A stretch of DNA of 64,000 bases. It comes from Monoplex corrugatus (taxonomy: Eukaryota > Mollusca > Gastropoda > Littorinimorpha > Ranellidae). Of the stretch, positions 39,168 to 49,804 are shown in pieces. Made by a program: the position numbers and the translations under genes. The notes beneath the pieces were generated by a model, which saw only the letters and a list, made by a program, of their open reading frames with translations, ran no database searches and was not told where the DNA came from. The DNA lies in the NCBI GenBank assembly GCA_030674185.1, contig JAPXFY010000026.1, positions 51,820,246 through 51,884,245 on the forward strand, given 5' to 3'. Each line of letters starts with the position of its first letter. Within the stretch, counting starts at the first letter, position 1.

Positions 39168-42100
39168 AAAATTTTTTGTTGTGTTTGTACAGGAAAACCA
39201 AACCCATGGGGGATCAAGGTTTGGTGTGCTGCAGACCCATGCACAGGATTCATGCTGGAGTTCGACGTCTACCTGGGTCGGGTTCTGGAGCCGATGCCGC
39301 ACGGACTTGGATACCATGTTGTCATGAAGTTGGGTGACCGATTCCTCAAGAAGGGACATCACCTTTACTTTGACAACTTTTTCTCGTCCGTGCAACTTGC
39401 CCAGGACCTGGAGAAGGAAGACACCTACATGACGTCGACCATCCGCATGAATCGCAAAGGGTGGCCGAAAACGCTGAACGCTGCTTTCGCCAAGAAGATG
39501 AAGGTGGGCAATGTCCACTTTCTTCAAGATGGAAACCTGGTGGCCACTTTGTGGAAAGACAAGAGAGTAGTCTCTGTTCTTTCCACTAATGCCCAGCCTG
39601 AAATGGGATTTCAGGAAAGAAGGGCGCCAGGTGGAAAGAAGAAAGTCAGCGTTCCAGTGCCGGTGATCACCTACAACCACAGCATGGGGGGTGTGGATTT
39701 AGCAGACCAGCATGCCTCATACTACACAGTCGGTCGTCCCTCTGTCAAGTGGTGGAGATACATATGCTGGTGGCTGCTGCAGACTGCGATGATCAACGCC
39801 TTCATCCTCTGGAAGAACAGCAATCTGCCAGCCCCAAAGCAAGGTCTTCGCCATTTGAGCTTCCGACTGGAGGTTCTGCGCACCCTATGTAACAGCAACT
39901 CTGTTCGCCAGAAATCTGCTCCCCAGGCTGTGGCACTGGCAGGTGTCACAGCATCAGACCCTCTCTCCCATGGACCTGTCCGTCTTCCAGGCCTAAAAAA
40001 GAATTGCCTGGTTTGCCAGAAGGCGAAGAGGAAGACGGACAAGGGATATAGCATCACCACAGTGTGGGGATGTGTAATTTGTTCCGTCCATTTGTGTAAA
40101 GGCACATGTTTTGCTGAGTTTCATCAGCACCTGAAATCTACCTGTCACTAGTGTCAGCAATTATATGTTCATTTTGTTGTTTTTTCCCCTCAGTAGTTAG
40201 TAGACAAATCTTCTGTATGTGACGCTTTTAGTTTCACAACACTGTTGAAGTTTGGATTTTTTTTCTTCACCATAAAAGTTAACTATTCAGTGTGCAGAAA
40301 ACACAGAATGACTTTATTTTGTTCCTGAAGGTTTCAGTACTATGTCTGGACATGGAAAATCACTATGTGCTCCTAATCCATGACATTCTGTGGTTCCAGT
40401 GAATTCAGGAAATATTCTTACAGCGCCAAGAACTCTGACGAAAAAATTAGTCTGATCGTTTTTTTTTTTTTTCTTCATATACTAGTTCACTACATATGGA
40501 AAAAAATGGCTGTTTTGGATGGAGTGATCTCTTTGGCATTTTTTCATCAAATTTATGTAATTGGTGAGTAAAAATGAAATTTTTTATTGAGGTTTATTTG
40601 TGGTGGGTGTGCATGTGTTGCGGAGTTACTTCCCTTGCCATGGTATTCTCATAGGCATATAGCACAAAGTCATGTGGTAGGCAAAGGGTTAAACGAAAAC
40701 ATAGGCAAGACACAAAAACAGCAACGAGAATCGATCGATTGCGTAGCGAAATCGAAAAATACTTAGCTGCTCAGAGAGTACGAGGCGAGCTGTAAGATGG
40801 CTGCCGAGAAAAGAGGAAGAGCACATGCGCAAGACATGGATACTCTCAGAGTTATGGTCCCTTCGGACTTTGTTTATGAGGCAGAAATGGCAAATCGCTG
40901 CCGCTTATTGCATCAGTGAGCCACGGTACAGTATGTGTAATTAAATGTCCCCATACCAAATGATAACTGAAGGCCCCAGGAGGTAGAAACAGATAGCCAA
41001 AATCTGGTAACCTCAAACTGTACTGTACAGAGCATGCTTCATTTCTAACTACATGCCCAACTGGAAATGTTTTCCGTTTTTTTTATCGTTGTCTTGTCAC
41101 AAGTTTTTTTTCTACCATACAAAAAACACAAACTTGTTTCAAGACTGAGCTGATCGCCAAACTCATCAAGTCAAATCATTCAATTCAGTGTTTGAAATGG
41201 CAGAAGCTCAGATCTAGGTGGTAGTATTTACTATGCTTCATGATTTCTCATCAGACAGCAAGTATACTTTACATCATTGCTAATGCCATAACAGTTCAAG
41301 TTAAAACAGTTGTCGAAACAGTCTTGTCATATAATCTTGTCAAGAACACCTTGAAATTAATCAGCCCCAACAATTCCTAGAGCTGAGCATACAATGGACT
41401 GGGACCACTTCAAGGATGCACCACTGAGGGTACTATGGAAATTTCCTGGCCAGTCTGTACTTCTCAAGCACTATTAACACTTGGATATGCAACTTATATA
41501 CATGGGTGAAAGTAAAAAAATCTCCCAATCCTGAAACCTTAAATTTCCATGTCCTCTAAATGTTCCCATTCCTGAAAACCTGCGTCCATTCCTGAAGCAA
41601 TGGAAACACTTCGAAACAATCGCCATCTTCTTCTTCTTCTAGCCAGAGCCATCGCCACTTGTTTTTTACTGATTTGTCTATTGCAGAAACATCTGCATTA
41701 ACAGGCACGTCCTTCATTGTTGCTATCGCATGTGTTAGGCCCAAATTTGCTGTAGATACAAATCTTCGCTCGCAAACTTTTTTCCCCCCGGTTTAGACTC
41801 GGAATGCGCATGAGCAAGAATGAAAAGGAAGGGAAGTAACTTTAAACCCTTTCTGTGTTGCCAAGCACCAGTGAAGAATTGCCGTTCGATACAAACGAAG
41901 ACTAATGGAAAAATAATATAGATAATTGAATTATGCAGATAAGCCGAGCTGACAGTGTGAAAGACTCGTTTTTTTTTTTTTTTTTTGTTTTTTTTTGCAT
42001 TGGCATTTTCCTGAAGTCAAGTTTGCCATTCCGGAAAGAACTTTTGTCAATCGGTTCATTCCGGAATTCCGGAACACTCCGGAACTACTTTCACCCATGT

Positions 42101-45100
42101 ATATATGTATTGATCACAGCCCTGTCATGCAGCTGCAATCTAAATTAGTAGAAAGGAACTGCGCAGCACCATCATTATCATCTTTATTTTTACGCATCAT
42201 CTTAAGAATTCTGATTAAAAAAAAAAAGCCCCAGCCCCTGGCCACCAAAGCAGAATGGCATATGGGACAGCACTACAAAAAAATGACATAAATGTAGTCT
42301 TGCACCTCTAATTTCAGTAACACTGATTTCCAGGACCATTTTTTGTTGGAATAACAAATCTAAAAATGTGTTTAATTTAATCAAAATTGGGCCAGATCTG
42401 TCCACTGATATCTGCTGCTCACTTCTAGTTCTAGATGTGAAATGGCAAAGGCTCAGAGATCTAGGTGGCAGAATTTTCTATGCTTCACGATTTCTCATCA
42501 GATAGCAAATATTCTTCACATCACCGCCAAAGCCATAACACATACTGTACGAAAAAAGGCCCTTATCAACCATGCTATCCAACAAGAATTAACTCACTTG
42601 CTATGCACAATTACGCCCCTTGCCGTTTCCCTGATACGCACCATTTGTATAGGTCATGAGAAAAATTCTCATACAAACAAATGAAAAGACAGCTTTGAAA
42701 TTTGGCAGGTCATATATTAAAAGATTGGTGTACAACAAGCTAAAATTTAAACTGTCTAACCCTCATGGTTGCTGAGTAATGGTACAAGTAAAATCATAGT
42801 AATTTTCAAGTGAAAAATCTTACAAAATACACAGTCAGGTCAATACATCAGCTCCTACTGTCACATTTTGAATGAAATTTCATAAAAACCAATGTGCACA
42901 CACTCCAAGTGCACTGAAGGAAGAGATCGTCTTGAAAAGCGCTGAGATGTTGAGTATTGTTCAGCCATTTGCTTTTCTGTCATATGCTTTACTGCGGAGA
43001 TAGTGGGTCGTGAACTTTGCACCGTCTACACACCAACGGCAAAGTACAGTGATGTAATGGTCTGAAACAAGGCTAACCATGACTGAAGGATCTATTTCTG
43101 GCCATTAGTTTTGGTTAACGGAAATACTGAAAGCCCCGCCAATTTTCAAAACCCAAGTCGGATTTCTCTGACGCTCGTAGACAAGCGTTGTTGAGACAAG
43201 ATCGGGAAATCCCGACGCTCGTAGTGAGAGAGTTAACACCTCACACAGGTTTTTATCGATAAATGATAATTCTGAACATCAATCCTTCCCCAACTAAGAG
43301 ACGAAGGGGTGAAGGCAGGGTGTCCGATGAACCAGAAATTTGCCTTTGGCCCAAATCAGCTGCAAGTGACACAAATGTTCCCACCAAAAGCCAATTTTAC
43401 AACCCTGATATAAAAGAATCTCAAAGTAATGTTAGACTAAATCACTGACTGCAATAGTACAGAAACTTATCACACAATCAGGAAGTCAAAAAGCTCCACA
43501 ATAAATAATCTAGCAAAACTGGAAGGCACAAAATCATATAACAGCAAAGAACATATGACCACACATCTGTCACAAACAAAACTTCTTGTAATGCAATTAG
43601 CTTGCATATTTTCTGTGGTGATCCTTGGGTGAAATGGAATACAAACCTCTAAATCATCATCTAATCATTCATCATAAAAAAAAAAAAATCACATTTCCAA
43701 GTAATGACTTGGTTGCTCAGATTTAAAAAGCTCGATTTATGATATGAACATCACAGATGTTTCAGGTTAACAAATCATCACAGCAACCAGTCATACCATC
43801 AAATGACCCACCATGCAGCTGACATTTTACACATTATACTGAACTCCACCTTCGTACAAATGTAACAAATACTACCCACTAGTTCTTATCTTATTAAAAC
43901 AAACACACAGAAGTTTTCAAAGAGCAAAAGGAAGAGAAAGGGGAAGGGATGGGGTTACCGAAGAGGATGGCAATGTAGTTTTCTTTCGTTTATAACCACT
44001 CATAAGATGAATAAACACTCATTGCCTACAGTGTATGTTAAAATCACATACACGCATAAAAATCTACAAGAATTATCCTAAATGGACTATTCAACGTAGT
44101 CACTACCTTTGGCAATTATTTTTTCAATAATGAATCTCAACAATGTTGAAACCCCACAACATGGTGACTGGCATGTGGCTGATCAGTTTCACCAATGCTT
44201 CTGTCCCTACCTTTGGTCATATTTTCAATCCAGGGCTAATGTTTTGACAAATTTTGTGCCTACATAAAATGGCCATTGAAGTGTTCAAACGCCTCACCAA
44301 CTGAACAGTTTCAGTCAACAAATTTCAGGTACAACCATAATTTACATACTACAAATTTTCATTACAAATACTGATCACAAACATACCAACTTACTGACTA
44401 GCTGCAAGTAGGTATTCCAAAGTGATTTTCAAATTTGAACTTATCTGTATAAAAATCTGCTGGGAAAATAGAGATTTTCATTCTGAACACATACATACTT
44501 TATTTTTTAATGTGGGATAAAAAATAAATTTTTTATGATTTTTTTCTTTCTTTTCGCACGGTATTTTAGGCCACATTCAGATATGCCTTGAACACACACA
44601 TAAAATCACGCAAGTCCAGAAAATCATTTCTGAGGTTTTTATTTGTTAAGTTGATGTGCAAAAAACATATGGACAGAAATGCATATCAATAAAAAGACAG
44701 ACCTATGAAAATGACAAAAAATAGCAAAATTGGACGCCGCCGTTCCAAACAACTGGGCAAGGGACCCATTTTCATTAATTTCAAACTCCATTATCTTTAA
44801 GAAATACAATACAGTGACACTGAAATGAATCATATATGATAAACATATTAAGGAATTTAACCCTAATTTTTTCCAGCTTCATCTGAAAGCTGGTTAAAAA
44901 GATATCAGATGTCAAAAATGCGAAATATGCCGATTTGTCACAGTGAAAAAAATGGTGAATTTTACACATATTTGGTGCACCATAACTTTTTTCACTTTAA
45001 AGTTACAAAAATGGTTTTGATATCAAATTGCTCAGCATGACAAACTCTTTCAATGTAAAACAACCCCAGACATCTGTATGTTTAATCAAACCATATTTGG

Positions 45101-48100
45101 GTAAGGATAAAATACCTATTTTGAAAAAAATTGTGTATTTTAGCTTTTTGCAAGACTCTGTAACTTCTGTCACATTCATCCTACTGCAAAGTACCATATA
45201 CCAAAATGATCAGTTTTTTATGATCTGTCAGTATAACAAACAAGACATTAGGTTTCAATCTTTCTGTAAACAAAAATCAGATGACAAAATTATAACAAAT
45301 GTCAGCTGATAATAGTAACAAATAATGCGTTTTGTTTACATATCGAATCAAACAAGACATGTACATCAACAACATTCATTCAAGAAGTCATCTTCATAGT
45401 TTTTACATGCTAATTTGTTTTGTTTTTTTATCATTAAACAATGATTATAACATGTCTTGACCTTTAACTGTTCCTTAACTGTGTGTAGAACATTATCAAA
45501 AGCTTCCACATCATTGTCTTGACCTTTCGCTGTTGTTTAATCACAGTAGATAACCGTCCTGGCCTTCAACTTAAACTGGAAGCACAAAAGATAGAAATCA
45601 TCTTTTTACAAAAAACATGTAATGAAATGTAAAAAAATACTTGTCAGTGTCTATGATCAGTGATTCCCCTTCACAAGTGACAGGAAATTAAAACATGTTA
45701 AGACGCAGTTCATCATCATTGCTGTCAAAGTTGTCCAAAAGACTAGGTCTCCGCCCTCTGCCAGTCTTAAGAAATCGCTCCTTCATCCTCATGAAGAGAT
45801 CATCTGTGAGAAAAATAGTGTAGAGGGAAAGTATTAGTACATCTATCTGTTCTATCCTGTAGCGTAATGTGAAAATCCCATTTGTAGGGACAAACAGGCC
45901 TATACATACAGAGCAAGAGGCAAATACTGACCAAAACAAAAACAAATCCAAAAAACAAGAACATAAAACATGCAGGAACACAAGGACTTTTGTACCCCTG
46001 CTCAATTAACTTCCCTGCCTGTCAAAGAGAGAAAGGATCAAGAGAGAGAGAGATTGGTGTGGAGCTGTAAGAAGCCTACCAGTATTATTGTCAGCTTTGA
46101 AAATAAAATTATAATACCTTACCCTAACTCACAAACAGTGGGCAAAGTAAAATGTCCCATACATTTAGGCCTACTCAAATCAGCACAACAAAATTTATCT
46201 CATAAACACTATAGGCCTAGTTAGGAAGGTTCATAGTGTCCAACCCATTAAACTGGTAGGCCTACTTTATTTTGTTTAAATATATTTTTGATGACAAATA
46301 TAATGATAATAAATAGTAATGAATGATAGTAAACTAATAATGAAATAATGATAATAATAATAATAATGATAAATAATAATGAATAATGATAGTAAAATAA
46401 TAACAATAACAAAAATATAATAACAATATTAATAATAATAATAAACTTTTAAAGCTGTTGAACTAGGTGATAATAATATTGGGCCTAAAAATAATAGGAT
46501 TGATAAACATGCAGATTTGTTTCAGTGGTACCATTCAGGAAGTTTACACAAAGGCAGAAAAGAAAAAGGTGTAACATTGTGAAATTATTGAACGACACTG
46601 AACCAGATCGAGTGAAGTCAATAAGAAGCCAAGGGAGGGCACTCGGCCGATTCGACTATCGATCGATCAAAGCGTTGGTCAACGTGACCACAATAAATCG
46701 CTAATCTCTCATTAACATCATTATAAATAAATATAATAAAGGCATGGATTATTAAAAAAATCTTTTGTAAACATTTTCCTTTAATCATATGCCTGATCTC
46801 ACTCTCTGTAAAATTACCGCACCCCAAACCGTCACCTACCCCTACCTTCTAACATATTCATGATACTGTGGGTGCTGCAGTTGTGCGCTTTCCAAACAAT
46901 TATATTCTAAAATCAGGAAACAAAATGTCGAAAAGTAATAGTAAACAAACTGCAAGATATTTCACTTACCCTCTAGATAAGTTGGATCGCTTGATTCGTC
47001 GTGGCTGGAGCGGTCGACGTAAACTTCGACGTCCATGTGCTCGCCCGAACGGCTTCGCTCGTGTCCGCCATTGCGCGTCAGACGCTAAGAGAAAGCGAAA
47101 ATAGGTCGCGTTGTTCTCAGTCCTCGAGGAAAATAGCCAGTGGTTGAATCCGTATGCAAATAGCAGAAGTTGAAAGTTGAAACCTTGACCTTTTGCACAG
47201 TGGAAAATATGGCGAGATTGGTTTTGAGTAAGGTCGCGAAATCATCGACGGAAGTTTTTAACGCACGAAACGACCGACTAAATGGAAGCCTATCAGTTCA
47301 CTTTTTACATGGGATGAAAGCAAATTTAGTCGTCTTTTTGAGTATGAAAATGGTTTGTTGATATCTGACCCAGGAATCTCCTCGAGGCGAGTTTTCAAGG
47401 TAGGGGTCAAAACCGCGTTCCGATTTCGTCGTTCCAGCAGCAGCAAAATCGCAATTTAGTACCCATCATCAAAAGCATATTTCAAACGGTAAATGTTACA
47501 CTTATTGATTTATTTTGACTTTAAACAAAGCTTAAAGGATCACAGATCAACATGATCTATGTTTTTTATTTCTGACACTGCATTTTGTTGAGAACGAGCA
47601 AGTTGAAAACCAGCGAAAAACCGCACTTTGGAATACCTACTGCAAGTTATTAACTTAAGACAGCTGATAAGAAAGAACAAAATGACTAGGCACAGATGTG
47701 TTTGCTCAGAGCATACAGAATGTCAAAAGATGGTGTCTTCAGCTGTTCCTCAGGTGAAGAAATTCAATTCACATCATTGCAAACTCATCCATCAATATTA
47801 AAACAATTTCACTGATCATTTTGGCCAACACTCTTATGCACTCAAATTCAAAGGTAACTACTCCATAGCATTATCATATCCATTCTCATTAAATCATCAC
47901 AAATAATAAAACAAAATTGTTACTTTCCATGCCTCCCCCCAGGTACCATGCACTGGGCAACTTCCTATCAAGCTTTTGTTAGTTTTGTAAAGTTCACAGT
48001 TGATTGGGGTATTTCACTGGAGGGACTCTGTGGCAGTCTCATTACCAGGGAGGATGCTCACTCTGGCTCGGTGGCTATGCAATTATCATCTTTACCAGGG

Positions 48101-49731
48101 AGTTCAGTTTGCAATGTTATTACAACTACACCATGATGATCGACATGGCTGAATTCTATCAAAATGAACTAGGTTTGGGGGGATGTTGGAAAGTGGAAAT
48201 AAAAGGCATCAGGGCAATATAAAGAAAAGGTAACAGATAGTTAAAGAACAAAATTGATTCAGATAAATCTATAATATAGCCTTTATACATGTACATGTAT
48301 CATTTCTACAAGGAGAAGGGGCATCAAGAGTATGCGAGCTCTGATGGAGCAGACCATTACACACTTGCTGACGTTATGCAATCTACGCTACTGAACAAAA
48401 TGGCATTATTTCTGAAGGACGGATAACAAAATAAATAAATAAATTATAAAAATAAACACACGCACAAAAAAGCAGCTGAAATATGTGCAATTAATTATGG
48501 ATAACAAAAGTAACAGAACATTTCATACAGTCTTTCATTTCATTAATAACAAAAACAAAACAGGGAAAAACCCTCAACAGAACAGACTGCAAAAACAAAT
48601 CATAAAGGCCTGGAAGCACCTTTCAAGAAAAAATGTTTTTTGTGCTCAGCCTTTCAAGTAAGTACCGGCAGCAGCGCTCATTCAGTGGAGGAAAATTAGC
48701 AAACGCAGCAAAATTTGCCAATATTCCACACGCTCTATTTTCTAAACTACTTGGATCATAAATAAAAAATCATACGTTAATAAAGAATGATCTTTCTGCT
48801 TTTAAATGGTGTGGTTCTTTTATTTGTGGTTGCGACTGAAAAGGAGAGAATTAAGTTGAAAGTTGCACACTGGAAGCCGTGTCACGCCGCCGTGGTGAAG
48901 TCCACTGTCTGCGATCTCGAATTTCGCATCACTTGGCAAATCGATTGGCGCGTCACGGCCACTGCATACATTAACCCAGTTTCGAGTTCTTCCAAAAGAG
49001 CAGAAGCTAATCTTTCGTTTGGACCAAGTTATAACGTGAAGTATCCAGTATAAATCAGTCAAATTTCGTGTTGAAAATTACCCAAATTTTCTCGGTAAAA
49101 TTTTTTCATGTAAAATCTAAAATTGAGTTAGGCCTATATGTTTTTGATCGCCAGAAAAGTTGAAAGATTTGAGGTTTACATTTCTATGCAAATTAGCTCG
49201 ATCAGTGACGTGGCCATGACGCGAGACCCGTTTAAAATAAGGACCCTGATCAGTTGATCCGAGGAAAACCCTCACACGTTTAACGACAATGGCGTCTGCT
49301 GTGCCGCGAACAAATTTGCTGTCATCTGCCATTTCGATGTAGGAAGAATAGATCTATATCGGTAAGTATTTTTGGCTGTTTCGATCATTACTTGATTAAT
49401 CTGTGCTTTAGATCTGAATTTGATTAAAGAAAGGATTGTAACTTCGAAGTTCGAATCAGTGACATGATCGAACATAGCAAGGTCTTTCAGTGTATCAGCG
49501 ACACATTTCAAGCTCGAGAATTTATTAGCCTAAATGTGCTTGTGCAGATCATGTCATATCAGCATGATTTAGTCAGCAGAACTGTTGATGTTTTCTGGAT
49601 CTGGATCTGGATCTAGCTGTATACGTCACTGAAACCAACTTGATTATATTGTGCAATGTTCAGTACTTAACAAATGCATTTTATTCTTTTACCAGTTTAT
49701 TAGTATCATTATCAGATTGCCCCTCCCAGCT

Positions 49732-49804
<73 letters not shown>

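Larger units (their letters stand above)
37672..40692 (+). mobile_element. piggyBac family P1, full-length autonomous copy
   Basis: A 3.0-kb element with TTAA at 37672-37675 and 40689-40692. Ends are CCCTCTGCCTACCGG and GTAGGCAAAGGG. It carries an intact spliced transposase gene. Its presence could explain mobilisation of copies a and b. Confidence 0.95.
35077..40702 (-). pseudogene. Unrecognised repeat-containing ORF interrupted by two piggyBac insertions
   Basis: If the two P1 elements (37672-40692 and 35546-37390) are removed with one TTAA each, the minus-strand pieces 40702-40689, 37671-37387 and 35545-35077 join in one frame. The result has 256 codons, from an ATG (40700-40702; [15 protein letters not shown]) to a TAG (35077-35079). 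The peptide is rich in Ser, Gly and Pro and includes '[13 protein letters not shown]', '[14 protein letters not shown]' and '[12 protein letters not shown]'. The same peptides recur in the downstream repeats. I recognise no domain. It may be a gag-like or low-complexity protein of another transposon, or a host gene fragment. It is broken as it stands. Confidence 0.5.

Noticed and set aside
40797..40920. Plus-strand gene start (ATGGCTGCCGAGAAAAGAGG)
   Set aside because: 40 codons then a stop, no donor of good quality, probably the upstream flank of the interrupted minus-strand frame.
43221..43239. piggyBac right end (GAGAGAGTTAA)
   Set aside because: No matching left end with the same inverted repeat was found within a sensible distance.
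47209..47361. Plus-strand 50-codon frame starting [13 protein letters not shown]
   Set aside because: Reasonable start context, but no conserved domain, splice signal or partner exon could be supported.
49117..49332. Minus-strand frame starting [10 protein letters not shown] and an overlapping plus-strand ATG exon with a donor at about 49360
   Set aside because: Both are short, contradictory in strand and without recognisable family; kept out of the gene list.
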